Part shown: positions 10,561 through 22,644 of the stretch, piece by piece
Layout of the letters: each line of letters opens with the position of its first letter
Numbering within the stretch: the first letter of the stretch is position 1
Assembly (NCBI RefSeq): GCF_004798865.1
Contig: NW_025335568.1
Location: forward strand, 58,228,473-58,292,472
DNA: 64,000 bases
From: Varanus komodoensis
Lineage: Eukaryota; Chordata; Lepidosauria; Squamata; Varanidae
Direction: 5' to 3'
The notes under the pieces: generated by a model
Seen by the model: the letters and a program-made list of their open reading frames with translations, nothing else
Databases searched by the model: none
What the model was told of the DNA's origin: nothing
Translations under genes and position numbers: made by a program

Positions 10561-13500
10561 GTCCTGACCGTGGAGCCAAATTATCATGGCCGCGGTGGAG
10601 CCCAGACTCTCCTCCCAATCTCTCAAATGCAGCGAAAGGATTGGTTCCCTTCTGTACATACTGGCTCTTGAAAGTGCCACAATGTTATGTACACCTTCAC
10701 ATAAACAGGGCAGAAAACCAAAGAAATCCAACTTTGAATCCCTTCAGAAACTTACTACAAACTGCTGAAATCGCAACTGATCCAGTAAACCTGCAGAAAC
10801 AGCAAACCTGCAGCTTTAGCAGATAAGGCAAAGGAAGGATATGCTGGTCCCTGAAGATTACCATTTTTATGTCTGGAAGCTGGAAGGCCTCAGAAACGAA
10901 AAACAAGTTATCAAAGTGACTTCAGGCATCAAAAACTGGAAGAGGCCTTAGCCCTGAGAAATGCAGCTGGCAAAGCAACCATTAAAAATCCATCCATCTC
11001 TTGCCCTCACTCTCTCTCAGCAGTTGCTACTGGCAGGACCTTAGCATATCCTGGAAGCAGCATTATCCTCTGCCAGCAGAAAAAGGGGTTTAGTTGGAAC
11101 TGGGAGATCTGACAAGCTCAGAATTTGTAGATTTCGGAAGCCGGGGCATTCCATGATAGCTGCTTTGTGGATCACAGAAGTCACAAGAGCCACCGCATGG
11201 CTTTAATGCATTAGCTCCCGCAACCTCTGTATTGCCAGGTTCCATGCTACAGCATGGGTTTCCCCCTACTGAATCCTACTTTTCACTCTGGGACCCTCCA
11301 TCTTGTTATATTTCTACCTACCAGAGACATGGGAAAGGGGGAGCAAACCTCATTAATGATTCTTGTTCCCACCCTAAATAGGAGGAGGAAAGCAGTACAG
11401 CAGTCTGAAAATGCCTGTCTCTTCCCGATACAGTTATAATGCTACGTATGAACATGCACTTGCTTTTCTCAAGAAGGACCAAAGTGAAGGGGCAAGTAAG
11501 TGTCCCATGAGCACTATCCTTATTCCAGAGCAGCACGGAGCAGCTTTTGCAGGATGTATGCATTTCGTGTGGGCAGATCACCTGTCTGCACTGGCAATGA
11601 AGTATTGATAAGGAAGCTCTGTGATTTCTTATAAAGAAGATATAATTAAGCCAGGTGCACTGAAATGACAGGACCCAACAGAAAACACACCACATAGTAA
11701 AAAAATAAATTGTAGAGCAACTTTGTATCTGAATGTGAAGTTGCATGCAGGAGAATGCAAAGTGGAGATCAACTTTCAACCCCCAGGTTACATGGTTTAG
11801 CAGCTTGTTTAAAAAAAGTACATTCATTAGAAGATCATTTTTCAATGGTTTGAGTAGTACAAAGAAGGACTTGCAATACATCAAATGGAGAGTTAGAAAC
11901 ATTTCCTACAAATGTCGTTTTTGTGCTGTCTTGTGCAACTGCAAATGCAGATCTCAGTGTTATAGTGAACTGGAAAGAGTTTAAATAACAGGAATATAGC
12001 AAGGGAAGGAGGCAAAACATCGATCGAGTGTTCACATACCAAAGCAAAAAATAAACAAACAAAAGCACGCCCCAAAGCAAAGCCTCCCCCGCAAACATTC
12101 CGACATTCTACCAGAGTCGTACCATTGTGGGGAAAGACAACATCCAAGAAATCACAAGCCACGGTGCCACACAGCTTAAACCAAGCACTCTTGCACAGTG
12201 AGACAGCTGGCAGATCACGGGATGCGAGTGGCACAAGACAGTGCATTAACCAATCTCTGACGGCCTCGGAGGTCCTCAAAACTATGGGTGGGAATCTGCA
12301 GGTACAAAGTCGACTTGAAGCCCTATCTGATGAGAATTTGCACTGCAAGAGCAGCTGCTCAAAGGATAAGGCCTGAAGGTTCCAGCACCAGTGAAAGGAT
12401 ACAATTTGGGCCCTGCTTCCAGTGCTGGAATGAGCTCATAAAATCACAGCATCCTTTTTTGATGAGTGTTCAGAGGCCAGACGACTCTGATCTATGGGCC
12501 ACATAGATGCTGCCATTTCACCCCTTCAGGAAAATTGCCAGAGCGGCTTTTCACTTATTTGACCAAAGTTCTTGCTTTGCAATACCCATTTCAAACAAGG
12601 CCATCATATACCAGGTAGACACCATCTTCCCAAGGCAAATGGCTAACGATATACCATTGTAATAAAGCCTGGGCCCTTAACTGGTTTTATGAGCCTCAGG
12701 CATCCTCCAGCCAGTTGAGAAATGAAAGATCTGGCAGTAGGGCATAATGGAGCTAATATGAGAAAGAAGAACATCATATGGTTTTTTAAATGGCCCTTAT
12801 TTCCATAACCAGCCAATTCCAACCTATCACTTACATGAAGCTGATGAAACAACAGATTAAACAGAAGGCAGCCAGGGAAAATACACCCATATTCTCAAGC
12901 AAACACAAAGCCTGCACATAGATTCTTATGGTGAAAGTCCATTCAGGTTGACCCTGTGCTGCCTTTTCACATTTGCATTAGATACCCAAAAAGATCAGTG
13001 AAAGAACAATAATGGACAAGACATACAATGTGACAGGTACATGCTAGTTCAAGTAGAAAGGTATGGTGCCTCCTTTTTATCCATAGGTTTATCTGCTGAC
13101 CTGTTGTATAAAGTAACAAGAAGCCAGGGCATTTCTTTGGTGATGAATTCTCCCAGTATGTAGAAATGCCTGTGAGCCAGCTGAAATGGCAGGCTGGCCT
13201 ACCGTTCACAATCAGGGATAACATCCATGAGAAACAGTATACACTAACTGACCTGACCGTAATATACAAACACAGGTGTGTGTGCATGTGTGTCTCCCAT
13301 AAGTGGAAAAATGTGCTTACAAAAAATGGAGAATTATGAAATTCACACATTTGCTGGGAGGTAAAAGTTTACTTTTTCTAGAATTTCAACACATTCATGC
13401 TAGAACACTTTCCACGCTTAAAACTGGTTTCCTTAAACCAGCTTCACAACCAACCCATCCAAATGAACAAGAACCCTTCTGCTCTTCCTTATTCAAATAT

Positions 13501-15118
13501 TTCCACGCCACAGAGTAAAGTAAGCCATAATAAATGTGGAGGAAGCACCAATGAAATTCAGTGATGGGGGAATGAAGCCACATGGATGTTAATGCAAGCT
13601 TCAAACACTCACGCAAAAAGGTATTATCACTGGGGAGCTCATCCTACTTCACAAAATGGCAAATAAAAGCCATTTCATGGATTCTGATAATAGAGTCACA
13701 GTTGTGGATTTGTGGTGCTATTTCAGAAATGCAGAAAATTGAGATTCTGACCATCTTTGGACGTTAATGAACCCTTGCCCACCCACGCACCCTCCCCTCC
13801 TGCACCCCCAGGATCCTGCAGACATTCCAACTCACACCCATTTTCCTTGCATCCTCCCAGAGCATTAAATTCACTCGCATTCCACAGCTTATCATAGACT
13901 GGTGTAGCAGCATGGCAACTGTTGAATCAAATGGTCCTACTCTTTTTCCAGAGATGGAGGCATTTCAACAGCAGAATAAGAAATTTTGCTTATGGAGCAG
14001 CAATGTTAAGTAAATAAATACTATGCATATACAGGCACATGCACACACACAAGTGTGTACACGTAATTGTAAAGCACTTTAGAACATTTGGGATGAAAGA
14101 TGCCATAGAAAGCTAATATATTATCATATATACATTATTTAGGAACTGCTTGTCTGTTTTCTTGCAAGCCATCCCCAAACTATTGGTTGAGTTACTCCAA
14201 AATCATGGACTGTTCATAAACATTCCAATTTGAAAGGCAGCTGCCTTTGAAAATCAGAGCCATTACTATGAAGGAAACCAAATGTTTGCCTGGAAATATA
14301 AACTCAGAGAGAGCCTACAGGAAATTGGAAGTCATGTGGTATTGACAGGAAGGAGTGCAGAGAAGCGGTAAGGCTGAAGAACTGAGTACAAATGCCTCTT
14401 GCGGCAGCACAGTTGGAGGCAAAAAAATGAACTACTAAAGAGTGATAAAGGGTGTAGTAACCGGACCAGAATGCAGTTGGAGGGAAGAAAGGTGATGAGG
14501 CAAAAGACTGGAAAGGCGACCGTGGTTAAGGAGCTCTTATTCATATTGAGTCAACATAGCTGCAGTTTCCCAAAGAGCTAAGGTGTCTCTACTAAAATCT
14601 GAGCAATATTTTGTTATGAATGTTTCATATAAAGAGCAGCTTATATGTTTATTGCTCTGTGCAGTTTTTAGAACAAAATAATGCAAGAGGACAAACTGAT
14701 GTGCAAGTGATTGAAAATACTTTGGGTCCTTATGACGCATAGAGAAAAACCAATCTAAATAGCTATCACAATTATATTCTCATCAGGAAATCTCTGAAAT
14801 AAACTGCTGAATGCTTGCCATGGCTCTGATCCTCACACTGGACTCTTGTCAGTGAGATGTTGTTGGTGCAAACCCCATTCACTGCAAATCAAGTTTATTT
14901 CAATGAGGTATTTTGAACATCAAGTCACTTGGCAGGAAAAAGCTATTACCTTACAGCTGAGTCTTTGCTGCAATGTATACTGTATAAGCAAATGTACAAT
15001 GACTAGCAAAGGTTCCATTCATCAGCTTCCAAATTATGCATGGTGTAATTCGCTATAGGACATAGCTTCTAATCAGGGATTAAGATACACTGCAGCCAAA
15101 CTCTATGCTTACTTAGAA

Positions 15119-15255
15119 CAACTTCCCCAACCTAGCGCCTGCAGTAAGAGTTGGTCTACAACTCCCATCATCTCCATCCAGTATGCTCTGTGCATCTGCA
15201 GATTATGAGAATTATAACCTAACACTTCTGGAGAGCACCAGTTTAGGGAAGGCTG
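15119..15255. mobile_element. MITE-like palindromic repeat, decayed
   Basis: TTCCCCAACCTAGCGCCTGC...CTACAACTCCCATCATC at the left and CTGGAGAGCACCAGTTTAGG at the right form an imperfect palindrome of the common squamate 'ccccaacctggtgccctccag...actacaactcccatcat' type. Confidence 0.4.
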
Positions 15256-17712
15256 ATATAGAGATAGCCTGCACCAAGTTTAATGAGACAATCTGAAGGA
15301 ATCTGCCTAGCAGTGCAGCCTTAGAAATGCAAAGTTATGTTCAAGATTCATTATTTACATGTGTGCATGCAGGCACACGCACAACATGGTAACACTGAAT
15401 TGAAAGTAGGGGCTCTCTGACTCAAGATGGATGCTAACTTCTAGAAACCAGAGGATCAAAATTTCTCCTCGTTGTTCAGTTCCACCACATTTTATCTAAG
15501 AACAAGGAATCCTTCAGAACAAAAGTAAGTATGATTGGCTTGCTTGAAACACACACACACATAATATTTTGAAGGCCCTGAGGCAGACAGAACTGTTAAC
15601 TAAGATAAAATCTGGAGAAAAACAAACAGGAACATTATGCTAACACGTAGGGTTTGATCAAAGCACTTGACCTTGCAAGGGAGGGAGAGATACACATATA
15701 AATAAGTACAAATATATTTAAACAATGATGAAACAGCCTGAAGTTGGGGGTCACATTCCCTTCTTAGAAAACAGTAAATTTGAGAACATGCCCCGGATTT
15801 AGAAATTGTCTGATATCCCAGGTATGCTCATGTACATTTTGAAGTTTCAGCCACTTTTTTAAATTTTTTGTTCAATCTTGGATAATTAGCTTTCATACTA
15901 TTGCTGAAAGGGGCAGACAGAATGCCACCAGAACCCGTGTCAGATTTACTGTTTGCTGGTCTTTGGCCACAGGGTACCTGTATAGGGAGGGTAGGAGAAC
16001 CTGTACCTGTGCAGTAGATGTGCATATCAAAAAGCACAAAACCCACTGCTATGAATTAAAATGAAGCCTGACTTACACAGATACATTTTCTATTATTGTG
16101 GAAATAGAAATTCATAACCACAATAAATGAAATACACTGTTGGTTTGTGACTGAATTACGAACATGTCGAACAGCAGACATTGGGACTCTCCTGCCCTCC
16201 TCCACAGCCTCTGCTCAAAATGGTGCCGCTGCTTTTGCTGCATTTGAGCTTCTTTGAGGAGGGGCAACACTTAGGTCAACTTCCAAGGAGACGCTCTCAT
16301 GGGTGCATTCCAATAGTGGACAGGGCTTAAGACGCTAGCTGCCCAAGGCCAAAGGACCTGAAAGGTTCCTGTGAAATGACGAAAAAAGGGAAAGGTGACA
16401 GAGCCGCTTGTGCTTCTTTGCTCTGGATGAATCTCCCACTGCTTGGCAGACATTTATAGAATCGGCTCACTTCAGAAGCAGCAGCTGGTTGACAATTCTG
16501 TGCCACAGTACTGCGATTCTAGCTTATTTTCAGGCTCTATGAATGCTTAATGTGGGAACCAAGCTGCCAATCAAAATGCTGCAGTTGGAAATCCATTATT
16601 TTAAAAAATCCTTTCAGGCTCTTAGGAAGGTCTCTCTTAAAAAGACATATAATCTCAAAATTTCATAATTTGTGAATTAATTCTGGTATCTTTCACATGC
16701 AAAACAGAGCATCCTTTGGCCCTCTTCAGACTAGGATGGCTACTTTCAGATTTCGGGGGGGGGGTGGATTTGCATAACTGTGCATATGCAAATATAGAAT
16801 TAATGACCATAATTTAAATAGAAATACAGTCCCTCCCACCATAATGGGAAAGACCATGACCAGATGACTATGTGCTTGCTCTTTCTACTGTCCAGCTGCT
16901 AACTGCAGATGGGCAACTTCGAGGCCCTTCCTATTCTCCCTTATTCTGGATCTTTGATCTTCAACCGGACATTGGCTGTGGAGCCTGTCAAACAGAGGAA
17001 GCCTCAAAACAGAGAACTGACCTCTGAAAAGTAGGACACACTTTAGTCCTTTACTTGAGAGCTAAAGGAAGAGACTAACCATAACAACAACCATTAGTTG
17101 AAGGGAATTGTGGCGATCCACATTTCTGTGCAACCTTTTCTTTCTATGCTTCACTGACACAGCAAATATAGGAAGCCTGTCTTAATAATTAAAATAGGGC
17201 TACCAGTTCACAACGGTACCAATTGGTACACAAGGTAAGACTTGTATAAGAGGAAAACACTATCCCTTACAGGTGCATGATGTTCCTTGAAAATAAAACT
17301 GAATAAAAGTGCAAATCAATAAACAAAGAAAAAGTTATATTTAAGCCAACCATGATTTGGAAATCCAGTTTCAGCATGTTGGCCCATCTATATTGGCACC
17401 TGTGAAAGGGCAAACCTCACTTAACCTTTCGGCATAAATGCACCATTATGGCCCACAACGGCTCTAAGAGAAAGCACAAAACCAACCACAACTGCACAAC
17501 CTTCACTATTCCAATTCTTTCCACCCTCGGCAAAGTTCATGGAGTTGTTGATTTGTGTTTTGCAATGAACTTCTTCAAAGCATCTCTGCATCACTATACT
17601 CACGCCTGCTTAAACGTTCCGCATCAAGTTAATGGCAATTCAAACTCAGTAAAGGGTTTCAGGGAAGTCAGATGCGGTGGGCGGGGACTTGGAGGATTAT
17701 TGACAAGTTAAA

Positions 17713-17806
17713 GGTACAATCCTATGCATGTTTGCATGCTGGCTGAGAAATGCTGAGAACTATAGGACTCTTTTCTGTCTAAACATTCATAGGATTGCAT
17801 TGGTGT
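17713..17806. mobile_element. Short palindromic MITE-like repeat
   Basis: Left arm GTACAATCCTATGCATGTTT and right arm ACATTCATAGGATTGCATTG are inverted copies. This is the familiar squamate 'gtgcaatcctatgcatg...cataggattgcac' element, about 95 bases long. Confidence 0.5.
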
Positions 17807-19041
17807 CTGTTCTAAATAATTTTTGAAACGATTGAGCCTAATAGGTAATCATTTTTGACAATTTAAAGATACCGTCAATTCTTCCTGGCTCTGTTCAATG
17901 GATAGTCAACATTTCAAAAGAAATCAAATGTAACTAGGAAAAGACAGGTGGTATTCTAGCAATAAAATACTACATGTTTTTCGGCTGCCCTAATGCATTG
18001 GTTGATGAGGTTCCTTTTCTCCATCAAGACACGCAGGCTTATTGAATTATGGAAAAACACGAGTTATCTTTTGTTGTCTTTCAACATTAAAAATAACTAG
18101 AATTGGTATGGATCAGTTCCTTCCTAGAACATTAACATGAAATTTGCTTAACTTCAGAAATAGGTAAAGCCAGGCCAGGCAACAGGTAGGCAGATAGGCA
18201 GGCAGGTGGCCTCCCTGTTCTGAAGCCAAGAAGCCTTCATATCAATCAACAGGTTGGTCAAGAAAGAATTAAAACTGTGCTATACCATCATGCCTGACAG
18301 ATAAAGCTAGGAAAGCATAAGTGCAAGTGGATCTATACTGGGTGAAAAGACGACCCCCCCCCCTCAAAAAGTGCCAGAGTAGAAACAAAGTCACAGGCGA
18401 GCAAGTGACGCAGTCTGTACGTGATGCACAAGCTGCAATGAGAGTACTATGATTTTGGCAATAATTTGCAAAATATGCAATTGTGAACCCCCCTCAGTTC
18501 CTGAGCTCTTGATTCAAGCACGTTGTACATGGTGATCTGAATCAAGGGCTTAATGAAACGTGAGGGGAAGGCCTCCATCTGTAGTCTAGCATCACCACAA
18601 TTCGACAGACAGGAAAATCTGCATGGACTTCATCCGGCTGGGAAGACAGCTCCCTCTGGTACCTGCACTGCCTTCCCCTTGAGTCTGAATCTCTCCAGTC
18701 CGTTCACTGGGGCCACCCCTACAACCACTGCCCCGCCCCACTGCTGCGGGCCACCGCCCCAGAGCGCTGACAGAAAACCCTCTCGTGTGCTACAGGTCCG
18801 TGCTATTTGTATCCTCATCTTGAACCATGATGCAGCCTCTGGCCCAGCAGAGTGGAGGAGAAAGAGAGCGAGAAACGTGGCTGTTCTGAGTCTCTGTATT
18901 TTTCTCTTGCAGGGGACTTAGAAGCTGACCGTACCTTTTAGGCCAAGTTGTCTGGGATGCAGTATTGCATTAAAGGGTGACACATGGGGCCGGTGGGCTC
19001 TATTATTGCATTACAAAGGCTGCTGCTTCCCCCGGCACAGG

Positions 19042-19326
19042 CTATGTTTTGTGTGTAAAGCGGGCCCACACCTGCTGGAGCTGGGATCTGGAAATGCGGA
19101 GGACAGAAGGCATGAGTCTGTGGTTTCCTGCTGTGAGGGGCATGTGCCTGCGGTGGGGCATGCGCACGGGGCTGCTCTCCGCCGAACGGCTGCGCTGTAT
19201 GAAAGTGCCGCCCAGGTGAGGGTACTGTTCTGTCTCCAGGGTTGAGGAAGAGAAAACGGAGGACGCCAGTCTTCTGAGGGGGCTGTACCTCGGGAGGGAG
19301 TGCTGAGAATGCCTGTCCTCCTCCAA
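19042..19326 (-). CDS. Candidate alternative terminal exon of TTBK1
   Basis: An open minus-strand frame, 94 codons then TAG, inside the 31-kb intron between the 31932 donor and the poly-Glu exon. It follows a textbook 3' splice site: branch-like CTGAC, a pyrimidine-rich stretch and TTTTGCAG ending at 19327. The first codon (TTG) is in phase 0, which fits the phase-0 donor at 31932. The peptide begins LEEDRHSQHSLPRYSPLRRL, continues with SSVFSSSTLETEQYPHLGG and RSRSAESSPVR, and ends SRSQLQQVWARFTHKT. It is Ser/Arg-rich, looks protein-like and is CpG-rich compared with the flanks. I do not recognise it. The frame stays open upstream to 19452, so a longer exon or a separate gene is possible. A short TTBK1 isoform lacking poly-Glu would result. 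Confidence 0.55.
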   Translation of the reverse strand: MEEDRHSQHSLPRYSPLRRLASSVFSSSTLETEQYPHLGGTFIQRSRSAESSPVRMPHRRHMPLTAGNHRLMPSVLRISRSQLQQVWARFTHKT

Positions 19327-19452
19327 CTGCAAAAGACCAAGAAGAGTGGAGGAAAAGGTGTCAGGCAAAGACTTGACTTGCCCCTGGTTTGTGCTGCAGA
19401 AATCTTCGCTGGCGGTGGGAAAACACTTTTGCTCTACAGGGATTTCACACAA

Positions 19453-20280
19453 AGCCTCTGCGGTTGCCCCTTGCTAGGCTAACACTACACCGTCACTTGG
19501 AGAGGTCTTTTAAGTGAAAGAGGCACCACTTTCCTTTAAACTCTCTAGGAATATTAAGGACTGAGGCTCTTTGACATGCGTCCTTTGGACAGTTTTGGCT
19601 GCTTCCTTTCTTGTCACTCCCTTGTTCCCACCCACCACTGAGATGAGCAAGGCTGCCTGTCAAATTTAAAGAAACAAAACATTTTTCTTAAAAGCAACAC
19701 TGGCATCTTGTGACAGGGAAACAGTATCTTTCATCCTGTTCAATATGCTGTTCCCAGCATTTTCCTACGGGAAACCACCCACAAGGCCTTCATTTGCAGC
19801 TTCATGCAGCTTCCGAGCATCCATGCTGTGAGCTTTAGAAGGACACAGCAGTGGGCACATCATCGGCTGAAGGGCTCCCCATCTATCATGCACACACATT
19901 AATATCACTGCATGTTTTTCTGATGATTTTCCAGAGCAAAAACAGGTTTTCGGAGAATGTGGAGGGAGGTGGATTTAGCTCTAGAAGGACCTGCCTAGCA
20001 CACCATTCCTCACTGATTTGGCTGGCAGGGTCTTCTTTTCCCTCTCCTCACACATGAATATACATCTCAAACCATGCCTTTTAAGAAAGCCCTATTCCTT
20101 TCCTATCCCTGCACTGCTGAAATTACAGCAGACCTCATAATTATGCCTCCCACCCATGATTGGTCTGAACAGATCAATCTGGAAGCAAACTGAACATTAA
20201 GGAAATATAAGAAAGAGAAAAATGTTGTGGTACTGTAGCATTTGGAGTCAGTTACTGTGCAAGTGCCATATTTACTACTA
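19453..20280. other. Intron upstream of the candidate terminal exon
   Basis: Unique-looking intron between the candidate alternative exon and a LINE cluster. No clear repeat or exon recognised. Confidence 0.5.
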
Positions 20281-20289
20281 TTGCTGCTG

Positions 20290-21330
20290 CTACTATTATT
20301 ATATTTTATTTCTATACTGTCCAATAGCCCAAAGCTCTCTGGGATGTTTAGAACTCATAAAATATAATAAAATACCGGCAACAAGAAAAACACCAAAAAT
20401 TTCATTACAAAATTGAAAAACTAAATTAATGAACCAGATTTAAGCAACTTAAATAGCTAGAACAAGTTAAAACAAGAAGGCCTGTTAAACAGCTGATATA
20501 AGACCGCCATGCATTAGAGTTGTTAAATGCCATGGACAGTCTTAACCTGGCACAAAAGGATAGTAGAGCTGGCACCAGGTGGGACTCTGAGGAGTCTGTT
20601 TCATAATTGGGGGACTGCCACTGAGAAGGCTCCCCTTTCTGGCACCAACTGAGCTCCCCTCAGAGGTGGCAGTCTGAGAAAGGCCTCAGTGGTTAATCAT
20701 AATGTCCAGGTAGAAGCATTCTATTAACTATCGCATTCTCAAGCTGTATAGGGCTTTACAGGTTTAAACCAGCATCTTGAACAGGACTCTGAAACATATA
20801 GACAAGCAATGCAAGTGGGTGAGAATTGGCATTCAATGTTTGGACTTTGGGGTCATAGTTATTCGTCTGGCTGTTCCATTTTGCACAAGTTGCAGCTTCA
20901 AGGGCAGCCCTACACAGAGTGCATTGCAGTAATCTAATTTAGAGATTACCAGAGCAAAGATTAAATAAACCAAGCTACTTCTCTTGAGAGAGGGGAATTA
21001 ATGGGCTACCAGCCAGAGCTGGTTGAAGGTACCCTGCCACTAAGGCCACCAAAGTCTCAAGTGACAGAGATGGATCAGGAGAAAACCCCAAGCTACAGAC
21101 CAAGAGGAGTGTAGCCCTAAGCAGAACAGGCTGAACGCCTGTTCAGTGTTCTAGTCAGAGGAACCACCCAGTAAGAGCATCTCATCTGGTCTAAACTGAG
21201 CATCAGTTTGTTAGACTTCATCTAGTCCACTGCCATAGCCAAGCACCAATTTGGCACATCCACAGCCTCAGCTGCTCAAGATAGAGAAATAAAGCTGTGT
21301 GTCATCATTGTACTGATGGCAATGGACTCC
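20290..21330 (-). mobile_element. L2-like LINE (minus), 3' portion
   Basis: Minus-strand translation gives LVISKLDYCNAL and VGLPLKLQLVQN, matching LVTFRLDFCNALYVGLPLKM...LQLVQN in the better L2 copy at 37.4 kb, and then decays into stops. The 3' UTR ends in A/T-rich triplet repeats at 20276-20305. The element resumes at 22086 after a CR1 insertion. Confidence 0.65.
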
Positions 21331-22085
21331 AACAGTGGATAATCGCAAGGTCTTGCACTTGGGACACAGGAATAGGTGTCACAGGTACAGGATGGGGGAC
21401 GAGCGGCTGGAGAGCAGCACTGGTGGAAGGGATCTTGGGGAACTTGTCGACAGCAGGCTGAAGGTGAGCCAGCAGTGTGATGCGGCAGTTAAGAAGGCAA
21501 ACGCCACCCTTGGATATAAAGCCAGAAGTGTGGCTTCCAGATCAAGGGAGGTTTTGTTCCTGTCCTACATGACTCTGGTGTGCCCACAACAGGAGCACTG
21601 CATCCAGTTCTGGGCTCCACATTATAGAAGAGACATAGCTAGGTTAGAATTGGTTCAGCACAGTGTCACAGGAATGGTAGTCGGGTTGGGAGCTGGGTTG
21701 AGAAATTGAGGGAACTAGATCTTTTCAGCCTGGAGAAGAGGAGACTCTTTTGGCAACTTCTAGGTATGTGAGGGGATGTCATGTGGAGGAGGGCTGTGAC
21801 CTGTTCTTCCCTGCAGTGCAGGGCAGGACGCATTCCAATGGGGCAAAGCTCAAGGAACCAGGATTCAGGCTGGATGTCAGGAAGTAGTTCTTGATGGTTA
21901 GGACCCCTAAGATATGGAATGGGCTTCCAAGGGAGGAGGTTGAGGCCCCATCAGTGAGGCATTCAAGGAAAGATTTGAAAACCACATGTTGGGGACTACA
22001 TGAGTGGAGCCGACTGGAGTCGGGGGTCAGACTAGATGGTCTGGGAGACCCCCTCTGACTTGTTTTGTTTCTATGTTTCTATGAA
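21331..22085 (+). mobile_element. CR1 LINE 3' part, inserted in an L2-like LINE
   Basis: A frame from 21335 to 21709 reads KVLHLGHRNRCHRYRMGD, DLGELVDSRLKVSQQCDAAV, KARSVASRSREV and HCIQFWAPHYRRD, the hallmark end of the CR1 reverse transcriptase ORF. The 3' UTR ends TTTCTATGTTTCTATG, the CR1 octamer-like tail. It is 5'-truncated and splits the L2-like element on the other strand. Confidence 0.85.
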
Positions 22086-22640
22086 TGATGCCAACAGCGA
22101 TTTCATGTAGATGTTAAACAGCATGAAACCAACCCTGAGGAACCCAATACTGGAAAGTCCCAAGGGCCATGCAGCATTCCCCAGGTACCACCTTCTAGAA
22201 TCACCCCAAATAGGAGTGGAACCACTGAAATTTGGTACACTCCTACATTCAGCTCAGATAGCTGCTGCAGAAGGATTTCATGGTTGATGGTACTGAAAGC
22301 TGCCAAAAAGATCCAGGAATATCAACAGGGTCACATTTCCCCTTTCTCTCTCCTGCCACAGAGCACTGAATACGGCAACAAGAGGTGTTTCTGCATTAAA
22401 CTCTGGCCTGAATCCCAACTAAAATGGATCCAAATCAGTCTAATCTGAGAGTGATTTGATCTGGTTGGCCACAACCTACTCAAGGACCTTGCCCAGAAAG
22501 GGAACATTTGCCACTGGCCTTAAGCTATGTGGACCTTCTGGGTCTACAGAGATTTCCTTCAAGAGTGCCACAGCACCATCTCTTGAAAGCAGAATGGAAC
22601 CACTCTCTTGCAAAGAGGCATGCATATTAATTCTGGATTA
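22086..22640 (-). mobile_element. L2-like LINE (minus), upstream portion
   Basis: Resumes the element broken at 21330 (ATGATGCCAACAGCGATTTC, GTTAAACAGCATGAAACCAA). It is in the same orientation and continues the same degenerate LINE. No intact frame remains. Confidence 0.5.
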
Positions 22641-22644
22641 ATAT

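Larger units (their letters stand above)
9365..19041 (-). other. Candidate 9.7-kb 3' UTR of the alternative terminal exon
   Basis: Downstream of the TAG at 19044-19042 the minus strand carries nearly 10 kb that is much poorer in repeats than the flanks. I saw only one old CR1 piece (10311-10560) and two MITE-like scraps (near 15.12 and 17.71 kb). No ORF in it looks conserved. The last 450 bases read like a mature mRNA end: AU-rich, a Pumilio-type TGTATATA at 9677-9670, ATTAAA at 9698-9693 and 9392-9387, then a GT-rich stretch (TTATTGGGGGTTTC) below 9365. Inference: one long 3' UTR, as is common for brain transcripts. It could also be a separate non-coding RNA or simply old unique intron. Confidence 0.45.

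Noticed and set aside
11318-11902. 194-residue minus-strand ORF
   Set aside because: Hydrophobic and cysteine-rich by chance composition, no recognisable domain, no splice or start context; it lies in the candidate 3' UTR.
11893-12348. 151-residue minus-strand ORF
   Set aside because: No similarity or coding signature I can see; more likely non-coding sequence within the candidate 3' UTR.
18553-18921. 122-residue plus-strand ORF in a GC-richer patch
   Set aside because: Opposite strand to the candidate 3' UTR, proline/serine composition follows local GC content, and no start or splice support was seen.
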